24,443 nucleotides of DNA from Peribacter sp964404805 (GCA_964404805.1 CAYOLJ010000008.1:1-24443), one strand, 5' to 3'; counted from the stretch's first letter, positions 16,197 through 24,443 are shown. Translations and numbers: made by a program. Notes: generated by a model from the letters alone, not told the origin.

Positions 16197-17243
16197 TTAA
16201 GAATGAATCTTGGACGTGCGAAAATACTCCGCAAGAACCTCCGAAAGCAGTGTACGAATTTGCTCCTTGGAAAGAGGTTTCATGTGAGTGGCATCGCCAT
16301 TCTTGACCATATCCTTCTTGACCACACCACTCCACTTGCCTTCCGCGAGAAGAATCGGAGGACGTACAACGAACATATCGTCCTCTTCAACGGCATACTG
16401 CGACTCCTCCGCTGTCATGAGAATCTCTTCCGTTTTTTCTCCGGGACGCGTGCCGATCACCTGACGCTTGATCGAATCGGGAGTGTGACCAAAGCAAGGG
16501 GCCAGCTCTTCGACAAGTACATCGATCATGTCTCCCAGGCGCAGAACCGGCATTTTAAGAATGAAGAGTTCCCCGCCTTCCATGCGCTCCATGGAACGGA
16601 AAAGAAGTGAAACAGCCTGCGGAATAGACATGAAAAATCGGATCATATCCGGATTCGTGACGGTGATGGGGCCGCCCTGCTCGATCTGCCTGCAGAAGAG
16701 TGGCAAAACCGACCCGCGTGAGGCGAGCACGTTGCCGAATCGTACGCTCGCAAAACGAATGGGCTTGGCACCGGCAAAGTGCATGGCCGATGTCATCATC
16801 TTCTCTGCAAGAAGCTTGGTTGCCCCCATAACATTGGAGGGGCTGGCTGCTTTATCGGTCGAAATGAGCAGCACGCGACTGACTCCCTGTGCAATCGCCG
16901 CATCGATCATATTCTGCGTCCCGATGACATTTGTCTTTACCGCTTCGAAGGAGTTGTACTCGCAGAACGGCACATGCTTGTACGCGGCACAGTGAAAAAC
17001 GTAATCCACCCCCTCCATTGCTCGAATTAAACGCGCGTAGTCACGGATATCGCCGAGTAGATAGCGGACGACGAGTTGGGTTTCCGACCCCAGCTCCTGC
17101 TGAAACAGATACTGCTTGTGCTCATCGCGCGAGAGCACCCGGATCGTCTTCGGCTTGAGTGCGAGGAGTTGCCGCACGACCTCTGATCCGATGGACCCGG
17201 TGCCGCCGGTGACGAGGATGGTTTTATCCTTAAAGAAAGACAT
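16197..17243 (-). CDS. UDP-GlcNAc 4,6-dehydratase, LegB/PglF-like
   Basis: A 348-residue SDR of the FlaA1/WbpM/PglF family. The glycine motif is GGTGSIG (13-19). STDKAASPSNVMGATK holds Thr129, Asp130 and Lys131, and Met139-x3-Lys143. Methionine in place of tyrosine (the SMK triad described for WbpM) marks the C5-retaining branch, whereas FlaA1/PseB has tyrosine and inverts C5. With the downstream pathway this suggests the legionaminic or bacillosamine-type 4-keto sugar rather than the pseudaminic one. The frame is open to 17273, but that start would overlap the aminotransferase gene; the ATG at 17241-17243, 4 bases after its stop, begins MSFFKDKTILVTGGTG as expected. Confidence 0.88.
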   Translation of the reverse strand: MSFFKDKTILVTGGTGSIGSEVVRQLLALKPKTIRVLSRDEHKQYLFQQELGSETQLVVRYLLGDIRDYARLIRAMEGVDYVFHCAAYKHVPFCEYNSFEAVKTNVIGTQNMIDAAIAQGVSRVLLISTDKAASPSNVMGATKLLAEKMMTSAMHFAGAKPIRFASVRFGNVLASRGSVLPLFCRQIEQGGPITVTNPDMIRFFMSIPQAVSLLFRSMERMEGGELFILKMPVLRLGDMIDVLVEELAPCFGHTPDSIKRQVIGTRPGEKTEEILMTAEESQYAVEEDDMFVVRPPILLAEGKWSGVVKKDMVKNGDATHMKPLSKEQIRTLLSEVLAEYFRTSKIHS

Positions 17244-17247
17244 GGTT

Positions 17248-18381
<1,134 letters not shown>

Positions 18382-18390
18382 GGAGAGAAA

Positions 18391-18396
18391 ATTATA
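18391..18396 (-). promoter_or_regulatory. Candidate -10 box (TATAAT) for the aminotransferase gene
   Basis: A perfect TATAAT on the minus strand, whose expected start point falls at about 18384, within 3 bases of the ATG at 18381. No good -35 box was found at 16-18 bases; TTCGCC at spacing 19 is the best. The overlapping plus-strand TATATT (18393-18398) could serve the divergent formyltransferase. Confidence 0.4.
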
Positions 18397-18425
18397 TTCT
18401 GCAGCATAGGCTTTCGGCGAATACT

Positions 18426-19172
18426 ATGTCTACAATTTCCGTTCTCTACGCGGCAAACAGATCGATCGGACTAACATGTCTGCGTTCCCTTCTAGCAGCC
18501 GATATCACGCCATCGGGACTGCTCGTTGCGGAGGGCGAAGGAGCGAGTTTTCATGAAAAGATGCGAGCGCTGCTGCCCCACGTTCCTACTTTCTCTGGAA
18601 AAGCATTTCGATCTTCGGAGGGGCTTGCTCAGCTTCGTACGCTCAAACCCGATTACCTGATCTCGGTGCACTTTCCGTACATCATCCCTAAAGAAATCCT
18701 CGCGTTACCCGGTATCGGAGCCCTGAACCTGCATCCCGCTTATCTGCCATTCAACAGAGGATGGAACACTCCCACATGGGCCATTGTGGGTCAGACGCCG
18801 TTCGGAGCGACCCTGCACTGGATCGACGAAGGTATCGACACAGGAGACATCGCGCTGCAGGAACGCGTCGACGTATTGCCAACCGATACGGCGCATGAAC
18901 TGTATCAGCGCGCACTCACTGCGGAGCAGCGCATTTTCGAAAAAGCTATTCCCCTCCTCAAAAGTCGCACGCTACCGTGCATTCCACAAAAGGGAGAAGG
19001 CACATTCCACGCGAAGGGCGACATCGAACGCATCCGACATCTCGATGCATGCACGGATCCCGCACTGGCAGAGCGCATCGTGCGCGGCCTCACGACAAAC
19101 GATCCCAACGAAGCCGCCGAGCGCACGATCGACGGAAAGAGTGCTCCCGTGCGCTTTGAGTCGCACGCGTGA
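18426..19172 (+). CDS. Sugar N-formyltransferase
   Basis: A 248-residue formyltransferase of the methionyl-tRNA formyltransferase fold without the long C-terminal domain, as in sugar N-formyltransferases such as VioF, WlaRD and FdtF. The N10-formyl-THF-dependent catalytic motifs are intact: NLHPAYLPFNRG (Asn101, His103) and HWIDEGIDTGDI (Asp138/Asp141). It probably formylates the 4-amino group made by the divergent aminotransferase. It lies on the opposite strand to the rest of the nonulosonate genes: 44 bases separate its start from the aminotransferase start and 3 bases separate its stop from the 2-epimerase stop. A sugar substrate is inferred from context; the fold assignment is secure. 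Confidence 0.88.
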   Translation: MSTISVLYAANRSIGLTCLRSLLAADITPSGLLVAEGEGASFHEKMRALLPHVPTFSGKAFRSSEGLAQLRTLKPDYLISVHFPYIIPKEILALPGIGALNLHPAYLPFNRGWNTPTWAIVGQTPFGATLHWIDEGIDTGDIALQERVDVLPTDTAHELYQRALTAEQRIFEKAIPLLKSRTLPCIPQKGEGTFHAKGDIERIRHLDACTDPALAERIVRGLTTNDPNEAAERTIDGKSAPVRFESHA

Positions 19173-19175
19173 GAT

Positions 19176-20294
19176 TCACTTCTTGAACTGAGACAGAATG
19201 TCGGTGATGCGTCCGCCCGCCTTTCCGTCTCCATAGAGGTTCGTGCAACTTTTTAGCTTCTTGCAAACAGAATCATCTGAGAGAACGCGCTCAATGGCCG
19301 CCTGAATCTGTTGAGTATCATAGGGAACATCCAGAACGTTCCCCGAACGCGTCCGCCCATGCTGTCGGTCACCGATATTCACGACAGGAAGATGAAAGGA
19401 TGCCGCCTCAATGATGCCACTACTGCTGTTACCGACCAGCGCATCCGCTGCGGCCATCCACGAAAGGTATTGGGGGTGACTGACGCTTGGAACGAACTGT
19501 GCATTCTTTTTCTTCTGCGCAAACGCTTGGAGCATTGTGTTCATCTTAAGCCCTCCGGCATCCGCATTGGTTGCGAATATCATGATGTTGGCATCGAGAG
19601 AATCAAGCGCATTAAGCGAGGATATAAGTTGCTCCGCAGGAGTCAGCAGATCGGTGGTGTCGGGGTGCTGGACGAAGAGGAGAAGTGGCTTTCCCGTTTC
19701 AAAACCCGCCTGAGCAAGAAGTTCTTCTTTAGGAGTGACGGTCATGGAGGCGATGGTATCGAGCGCCGGTGCACCCGTACAGTGCACATGCTTTGCCTCC
19801 TCCCCGAGCATGTGACGCACATTGTCTGCGTACTCTTCTGTCGCCGTGAAATGAATGGAAGCTAGCTGTGAAATGGCATGACGTACGGGGTCATCGACGG
19901 AACCGGAGCGTTCCCCTGCATGGAGTTGCGTAACGGGAATATTGAGATACGTTGCGGCCACGGCTGCGGCCAGTTGCTCGCCGCGATCGCCGAGGACGAG
20001 AACGATATCGGGTTTGCGTTCTGCAAAGAGTCGCCCGCATTCGATGGTGGTCTTTCCGACGAACTCCACCATGGCTTCTTTGGTGTCTTCCAAAGAGAGA
20101 GTGTCGATTTCGGCGACGATCGTGAAACCACCCTGACGTACATCGTCGATGGTTAAGCCAAATTCTTTTTTAAGATGCATGCCCACCGCCGCGACCTCGA
20201 GCTGCAAATCGGGATGCGCCTCGATTGCCCGAAAAACCGGAACGTAGATGCCAAAGTCCGCACGCGTACCGGTGATGGCGAGAATGGTTTTCAT
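19176..20294 (-). CDS. UDP-N-acetylhexosamine 2-epimerase, hydrolysing (NeuC/LegG-like)
   Basis: A 372-residue enzyme that removes UDP and inverts C2 to give a free ManNAc-type sugar for the synthase. It shows TGTRADFGIYVPVFRAI at the N-terminus, VLGDRGEQLAAAVAATYLNIP, the HAGERSGSVDDPVRHAISQL block and GNSSSGIIEAASFHLPVVNIGDRQHGR, all typical of NeuC-type epimerases. The frame opens at 20309, but the ATG at 20292-20294 gives MKTILAITGTRADFG and overlaps the synthase stop as ATGA, so I start there. Because the dehydratase and aminotransferase are present, the substrate is probably the 2,4-diamino-6-deoxy sugar (LegG role) rather than UDP-GlcNAc. Confidence 0.92.
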   Translation of the reverse strand: MKTILAITGTRADFGIYVPVFRAIEAHPDLQLEVAAVGMHLKKEFGLTIDDVRQGGFTIVAEIDTLSLEDTKEAMVEFVGKTTIECGRLFAERKPDIVLVLGDRGEQLAAAVAATYLNIPVTQLHAGERSGSVDDPVRHAISQLASIHFTATEEYADNVRHMLGEEAKHVHCTGAPALDTIASMTVTPKEELLAQAGFETGKPLLLFVQHPDTTDLLTPAEQLISSLNALDSLDANIMIFATNADAGGLKMNTMLQAFAQKKKNAQFVPSVSHPQYLSWMAAADALVGNSSSGIIEAASFHLPVVNIGDRQHGRTRSGNVLDVPYDTQQIQAAIERVLSDDSVCKKLKSCTNLYGDGKAGGRITDILSQFKK

Positions 20295-21316
20295 TGAAGC
20301 ATGTCCCATGTGAGTGGTGTACCAGATTCGATATCTTTTTTGGCGGTCTTTCCGACAACTTCGGCAGAAGACTTTGGAGAAATACCCGTGCCTGGCCGAC
20401 GAATGGCGATCATCTCTTCTGTAAGCGACTGTCCTTTTTTAAGATCGTGAGCGGCCACTACGCTTCGCCGCGCGACTTGGGCGACATTCTCTTCGCTTGG
20501 TTGCAACTCCTTCTTTGGTTCGCCGAGCGCCGCTTCAACATGGCGAATACTCCGAACCATGGTCGCAAATGCTTCCGGCTCGATGGAGGCGCGATGATCG
20601 GGGCCCGGCAGCGTACGATCGAGAGTGAGATGCTTCTCTATTACGCTTGCGCCGCAGGCAACGGCAGCAATCGCTACTTCAATCCCCTCAGTATGATCCG
20701 AGAGACCTACAGGTAAGTCGAATGTTTCACGGAGGTGTGAAATCGCACGGAGGTGTACATCCTCATAAGGCGCAGGGTATGCACTCGTACAGTGAAGAAG
20801 CGTCAAAGGGATCTTTGCAGGGCGAAAGATCTCGACGGCTTCGCGAACCTCATCGAGGGTACACATGCCCGTGGAGAGAATCACTTCAGCGCCGAGTGTC
20901 GCGACATCTTTCAAAAAAGGAAGATTTGTAATTTCACCCGAAGGAATTTTGATGGTCGTCACTGGTAGTGTGAGCAGAAAGCGGGCAGATGCGATATCGA
21001 ACGGCGTGACGATGAGTTCGATGCTCCGCTTCTTGGCATGTGCAGCGAGACGTTGGTATGCCTCCTGCGGTAAAACAAGAGAGGCAAGCATTTCTCGCTG
21101 ATTGCTCCATGAACCCTTGCCTTGCTCCTGATACGAAGCCAGGGATGCTCCTCCAGCAAGTTCATCAGGATCGAATAGTTGAAATTTAACAGCATCGGCA
21201 CCGACGTCTTTTGCGGCATCGATCAGGCGCATGGCCGTATCCTCCTTACCATTATGGTTCACGCCTGCCTCGGCGATAATGAAGGTGGATGAGCGGGGAG
21301 AGGGCTTGCGCTGCAT
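20291..21316 (-). CDS. N-acetylneuraminate/legionaminate synthase (NeuB/LegI-like)
   Basis: A 341-residue nonulosonate synthase that condenses phosphoenolpyruvate with the free N-acetylmannosamine-type sugar. The barrel domain shows FIIAEAGVNHNGKEDTA near the N-terminus, VKFQLFDPDEL, KIPSGEITNLPFL, HCTSAYPAPYEDVHLRAI, GLSDHTEG and EKHLTLDRTLPGPDHRAS. Residues about 280-341 form the C-terminal SAF (antifreeze-like) domain, ending in AIRRPGTGISP and GKTAKKDIESGTPLTWDML. It is the first gene of the minus-strand nonulosonate run and overlaps the 2-epimerase start by 4 bases. It diverges from the HisF-like gene across 76 bases that hold a candidate promoter. Confidence 0.94.
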   Translation of the reverse strand: MQRKPSPRSSTFIIAEAGVNHNGKEDTAMRLIDAAKDVGADAVKFQLFDPDELAGGASLASYQEQGKGSWSNQREMLASLVLPQEAYQRLAAHAKKRSIELIVTPFDIASARFLLTLPVTTIKIPSGEITNLPFLKDVATLGAEVILSTGMCTLDEVREAVEIFRPAKIPLTLLHCTSAYPAPYEDVHLRAISHLRETFDLPVGLSDHTEGIEVAIAAVACGASVIEKHLTLDRTLPGPDHRASIEPEAFATMVRSIRHVEAALGEPKKELQPSEENVAQVARRSVVAAHDLKKGQSLTEEMIAIRRPGTGISPKSSAEVVGKTAKKDIESGTPLTWDMLQ

Positions 21317-21343
21317 AGAATGACAATCCGATCAGAAGGTAAA

Positions 21344-21370
21344 TCTATAACCCTTTTGCCGTGTTTTCAA
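21344..21370 (-). promoter_or_regulatory. Candidate promoter for the nonulosonate synthase
   Basis: On the minus strand TTGAAA (21365-21370) and TATAGA (21344-21349) are separated by 15 bases, upstream of the ATG at 21316. Both boxes are good; the spacer is 2 bases shorter than ideal. Confidence 0.35.
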
Positions 21371-21371
21371 T

Positions 21372-21394
21372 ACACTATGTCCGATACATAGTGT
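21372..21394. promoter_or_regulatory. Perfect 8-bp inverted repeat over the hisF-like start codon
   Basis: ACACTATG (21372-21379) and CATAGTGT (21387-21394) are perfect inverted arms around TCCGATA. The right arm includes the GT of the GTG start codon (21393-21395) and the whole element abuts the divergent promoter region. It could be an operator for a dimeric regulator or an mRNA hairpin masking the start. Confidence 0.45.
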
Positions 21395-22145
21395 GCGACT
21401 CATCCCTCGGCTCGACATCAAGGGGCCCAATGTGGTGAAAGGCATTCATATGGAAGGGCTGCGCGTAATCGGCAAGCCGTCGGAACTTGCACGCAAGTAC
21501 TACAAACAAGGTGCAGACGAGCTCATTGCCATGGATATCGTCGCCTCGCTCTATCGCAGAAGTCCCGATTTCGATTTGATGCGCTCGGTCGCCGACGAGC
21601 TCTTCATCCCACTCACTATGGGTGGCGGAATTCAGTCGCTGCACGACATCAATAATTTCTTGCGCGCCGGAGCGGACAAGGTCGCCATCAATTCGTACGC
21701 CATCCACAACCCTGCTCTCTTGCCTGAAGCCGTTCACCAGTTCGGTTCGCAGTGCATCGTGCTCTCGGTCGAAGCCAAACGTCGTCTGGGCGGCGGATGG
21801 GAGGCATACACAGACGGTGGACGTGAACATTCGGGGCTGGATGCTATCGAATGGATCAAGCGCGCACTAGCCGAGGGTATAGGTGAAATACTGCTCACAT
21901 CCGTGGATTTCGACGGAACGAGAAAAGGATATGATCTGGAACTCCTTACGGCTGTAACCGCGTTCGCCGATGTTCCCGTAGTCATCCACGGTGGCGCACA
22001 AGACACGGAATCACTGGTGCAAGCTCTTAGAAAAGGGCATGCCAATGCCGTGAGCATGGCCTCTATTCTCCACTACAACGAATGGACCATTGGAAAATTA
22101 AAAGAGGAACTCAGCGCGCAATCTATTCCCATTCGCACCTTCTGA
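21393..22145 (+). CDS. HisF-like cyclase subunit of an amidotransferase system
   Basis: A 250-residue (beta/alpha)8 barrel of the HisF family. GTG start gives a proper N-terminus RLIPRLDIKGPNVVKG with the first catalytic Asp (Asp11 of HisF) kept. The phosphate-binding glycines MGGGIQSL and HGGAQD and the LLTSVDFDGTRKGYD block are present. The second catalytic Asp (Asp130 in T. maritima HisF, in IDAKR) is replaced by Glu in SVEAKR. Together with the HisH-like and amidotransferase genes directly downstream, this matches the HisF2/HisH2/WbpG arrangement of O-antigen clusters, where the pair feeds ammonia to sugar amidination. It is therefore not expected to be the histidine-pathway enzyme. No Shine-Dalgarno is visible. 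The stop is 1 base before hisH-like. Confidence 0.88.
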   Translation: MRLIPRLDIKGPNVVKGIHMEGLRVIGKPSELARKYYKQGADELIAMDIVASLYRRSPDFDLMRSVADELFIPLTMGGGIQSLHDINNFLRAGADKVAINSYAIHNPALLPEAVHQFGSQCIVLSVEAKRRLGGGWEAYTDGGREHSGLDAIEWIKRALAEGIGEILLTSVDFDGTRKGYDLELLTAVTAFADVPVVIHGGAQDTESLVQALRKGHANAVSMASILHYNEWTIGKLKEELSAQSIPIRTF

Positions 22146-22146
22146 T

Positions 22147-22797
22147 ATGCCAAAAATTTGTGTTGTCGACTACGGCATCGGAAACATCCACAGTGCACTC
22201 AAGGGACTGCGCTGTTTCGCGGAAAATGTCGTACTGAGTGAGGACCCCAAAGAAATTCATGACGCCGATGCGCTCGTGCTGCCGGGGCAGGGTGCATTCG
22301 AAACGGGCATGAAAGGCCTGAGCGTCCGCGGCCTGCTCGACGAAGTGAAGGCGGCGGCGGCGAAAGGTAAGCCCATTCTCGGCATCTGCTTAGGCGCTCA
22401 GCTGCTGCTCGAAAAGGGATACGAATTTGGAGAGTTGGAAGGACTCGGTTTGCTCCCAGGCAAGGTCGTGTACTTCCCATCACTCAAAGACGAAGCCAAG
22501 ACGCCACACATGGGCTGGAATTCCATCGATCCTCCGGCAGGAAAATCCTAGAATGGGACCGTCCTCGACGGTGTCGCACCCGGTGCAGACATGTATTTCA
22601 TTCATTCCTATATTCTCCAGCCAAAAGATTCCGCACATATCCTGGCAGAAACGACTTACGGCGGGCACACATTCGCTTCCGTGATCGCAAAAGGCAACAT
22701 TATCGGTTGTCAGTTTCACCCTGAGAAAAGCGGAAAAACGGGTCTGCGGATCATTGATAATTTCGTGCGGTTGACGGAGAATGCGTTGCGCCGATAG
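22147..22797 (+). pseudogene. HisH-like glutamine amidotransferase with in-frame amber codon
   Basis: A class I glutaminase that would release ammonia from glutamine for the sugar amidotransferase. The reading frame runs from MPKICVVDYGIGNIHSALKG through LPGQGAF and the nucleophile GICLGAQLLLEKG, then meets TAG at 22549-22551. The same frame continues without any shift through NGTVLDGVAPGADMYFIHSY to GCQFHPEKSGKTG and a TAG at 22795-22797. This gives 215 sense codons plus the internal TAG, close to normal HisH length. The catalytic His and Glu (QFHPE) lie after the amber, so the 134-residue product would be inactive. TAG ends several intact genes here, so readthrough by code change is unlikely. 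A sequencing error cannot be excluded. Confidence 0.85.
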
Positions 22798-22822
22798 CTC
22801 CCTTCTATCGCACTGCCACCCA

Positions 22823-24104
22823 ATGGACAGCCACTCTCTAGCCGCCACCGAGCCCGTCTCCGCTTCGGATACTTCGGATGAACGCCAGTACGGTCTGTCG
22901 GCCACGGTGAAGTTCTGCCGAAAGTGCGTCATGCCCAAATACCCGGCCTTCCTCCTGCAACGAGTACCAGCATCTCATCTGCAACAAGCACCGGTACATT
23001 GAGTTTGATGAGAAAGGCGTCTGCAGCGCCTGCCGGTTCTGCGAAGCGAAGTATGACGGCACGATCAATTGGCAGGAACGCGAGAAGGAACTTCTAGAAC
23101 TTCTCGCGCAGTGCCGGGGCACGGATGGCTCGTACGACGTGCTCGTGCCGGGCGGCGGCGGCAAAGACAGCTGCTATGCCGCCCACGTGCTCAAGACAAG
23201 TACGGCATGCACCCGCTCACCGTCACATGGGCACCGCACCTGTACACGGACATCGGCTTCCGCAATTTTCAGAACTGGATCCACATCGGAGGATTCGACA
23301 ACTACCTCTTCACTCCCAACGGCAGAACGCATCGCCTCCTCACCCGCAACGCCTTCCTCCATCTGCTGCATCCGTTTCAGCTGTTCATTCTGGGGCAGAA
23401 GACATTTGCGGTGAAGATGGCCATCAAGTTCAACATCCCGCTGATCTTCTACGGGGAGAGCCCGGGGGAATATGGCGCCAACATATCGATCCACCAAAAA
23501 AAGTTCTCCAGTGATGATAATGACAATGCCGGTTTCCGTTTTGATTTTCTTCAAGGAAGAAACCTCGATCAAATTTATCTCGGTAGCGTTTCGGTCGCCG
23601 AGTACCTCGAGAAAGGCATCTCGAAAGGGGATCTGGAACCCTACTTCCCGGCGGATCCCGCCGAAATCGAGAGGCAGAAAATCGAATTCCACTACCTAGG
23701 CTACTACTTGAACTGGCACCCACAGGAAACCTTCTACTACGCCGTGAAGCACTGCGGTTTCGAGGCTGCTCCCGAGCGCACGTCCGGAACCTACAGCAAG
23801 TACAACAGTCTTGATGACCGGACGGATGATTTCTTCTACTACACGACACTCATCAAATTCGGCTACGGCCGCGCGACGCAGGATGCCTCGCAGGAAATCC
23901 GGAACAAGGAGATCACCCGGGAGGAAGGCGTGGTACTGGTGCACCGATTCGGCAGGGAGTTCCCGCAGCGCCACTTCAAGGATTTCCTGCAGTACATCGA
24001 TATCGACGAGAAGAAATTCTGGGAGACGGTCGATTCCTACCGCGACCTCAGCCTATGGGGAAAAAACCAGCGAGGGCTGGAAGCCCAAACACATCGTGCA
24101 GTAG
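22823..24104 (+). pseudogene. N-acetyl sugar amidotransferase (WbpG/PseA-like) with three frameshifts
   Basis: Homologous sequence is spread over shifting frames. From ATG 22823 the first frame gives ATVKFCRKCVMP. One extra A in AAA at 22937-22939 ends that frame; removing it restores NTRPSSCNEYQHLICNKH, then GVCSACRF and the PP-loop PGGGGKDS. A G is missing between 23195 and 23196 (AAG|AC for AAGGAC); restoring it continues HVLKDKYGMHPLTVTWAP. The frame then stays open for about 860 bases (GFDNYLFTPNGR, FYGESPGEYG). One extra base in GGGGAAAAAA (24057-24066) breaks the end; correcting it gives the family-like EGWKPKHIVQ and a TAG at 24102-24104. The corrected length is 426 residues, normal for the family. 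The enzyme would convert an acetamido group to acetamidino. Confidence 0.85.
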
Positions 24105-24125
24105 CCACTGCGGTCACGTGCATGT

Positions 24126-24443
24126 CTATAGGGAAAAGCCGAGTTTATTATTCGCCAGCAGGAATTCCATGAAAGCAAAATTCTCCGGCGTATCCAGATC
24201 GAAGCATGGATGCTGCATTTCGTACACAAGGGAGCGCTCCGAAACGGCGCTCTGGCGATCCGTGTCGAAGAACGCGCGGCGGTAGAAGTAGAACGCTGCG
24301 TTCATGTCGTACACCTTCGGCGCACTCTGTCGGGAAAGCACGGTGGTTGTGGGTTTCTCGCAGAGTCGCACATAGCCATCTCCTCCCTCCTCCACCATGC
24401 TGAAGTAGGGGCTGCGTCGCGCCGGGCTGACGGAGAAGATGTT
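24126..24443 (-). CDS. CMP-nonulosonate cytidylyltransferase (NeuA/LegF-like), N-terminus off the window
   Basis: Only the C-terminal 105 residues are inside the window; the frame is open to base 24443. The visible part begins NIFSVSPARRSPYFSMVEEG, the RRSPYFNMVE-type block of CMP-sialic/legionaminic acid synthetases. It continues with LCEKPTTTVLSRQSAPKVYD, NAAFYFYRRAFF, and a final LDTPENFAFMEFLL, all as in the family. It activates the nonulosonic acid with CTP and so completes the pathway started by the dehydratase, aminotransferase, 2-epimerase and synthase. It converges on the amidotransferase remnant with 21 bases between stops. Confidence 0.88.
   Translation of the reverse strand, partial: NIFSVSPARRSPYFSMVEEGGDGYVRLCEKPTTTVLSRQSAPKVYDMNAAFYFYRRAFFDTDRQSAVSERSLVYEMQHPCFDLDTPENFAFMEFLLANNKLGFSL

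Noticed and set aside
22549..22551. Alternative genetic code or programmed TAG readthrough
   Set aside because: TAG terminates several intact genes in the window (for example at 1928, 5381, 9285 and 24126), and no stimulatory structure or special downstream context was evident.
21393..22797. Histidine biosynthesis genes hisF/hisH
   Set aside because: The two genes are followed by a sugar amidotransferase and surrounded by glycan genes, and the HisF-like protein lacks the second catalytic Asp; the amidination role fits better.
23069..23200. N-terminal part of the long frame ending at 24172 as a true protein start
   Set aside because: Translation before about 23198 is arginine-rich and unlike the family, while another frame there encodes the conserved zinc and PP-loop motifs; the true homology crosses frames.

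Overview
The window is one long surface-glycan biosynthesis locus with about 23 genes packed almost end to end. No rRNA, tRNA, CRISPR array, transposase or integrase was seen. Genes end with TAA, TGA and TAG alike, so the code looks standard. Shine-Dalgarno sequences are weak or absent before most starts, and neighbours are often linked by ATGA or TGATG overlaps. Together with the protein families present, this suggests an uncultured bacterium, perhaps a Patescibacteria/CPR lineage such as Peregrinibacteria. That placement is a guess from style, not a phylogenetic result.

Layout. (1) 1-1890: a polyprenyl-phosphate sugar transferase (GT2, cut by the left edge), divergent from an SDR sugar epimerase. 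(2) 1928-6952, minus: an FAD oxidoreductase, a GtrA-like membrane protein, an unlisted 46-residue small ORF, an SGNH acyltransferase-like protein and an MBOAT O-acyltransferase. The last two form a polysaccharide O-acetylation pair. (3) 7242-8507, plus: a UDP-sugar 6-dehydrogenase. (4) 8504-11506, minus: three SAM methyltransferases. (5) 11598-15084, minus: a rearranged nucleotide-heptose module made of a cupin-heptokinase fusion, a heptose-bisphosphate phosphatase/heptose nucleotidyltransferase fusion and a GT9 heptosyltransferase-like enzyme. (6) 15132-16178, minus: GDP-mannose 4,6-dehydratase. (7) 16197-21316: a legionaminic-acid-like nonulosonate pathway (4,6-dehydratase, aminotransferase, hydrolysing 2-epimerase, synthase), with a sugar N-formyltransferase inserted on the opposite strand. 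A CMP-nonulosonate cytidylyltransferase runs off the right edge. (8) 21393-24104, plus: a HisF-like / HisH-like / N-acetyl-sugar amidotransferase trio of the kind that installs amidino groups.

How they fit together. The window predicts three kinds of activated sugar: a CMP-nonulosonic acid probably formylated at N7, a nucleotide-activated heptose, and a GDP-6-deoxy-4-keto sugar. It also encodes a UDP-uronate, and tailoring by methylation, O-acetylation and formerly amidination.

The most notable observations are these. The HisH-like gene has an in-frame amber codon, and the neighbouring amidotransferase carries three single-base frameshifts, while the other complete genes appear open. The ADP-heptose pathway domains are re-sorted, with a metal-binding cupin fused to the kinase and no GmhA or HldD in view. 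A formyltransferase stands where the legionaminate acetyltransferase is expected.
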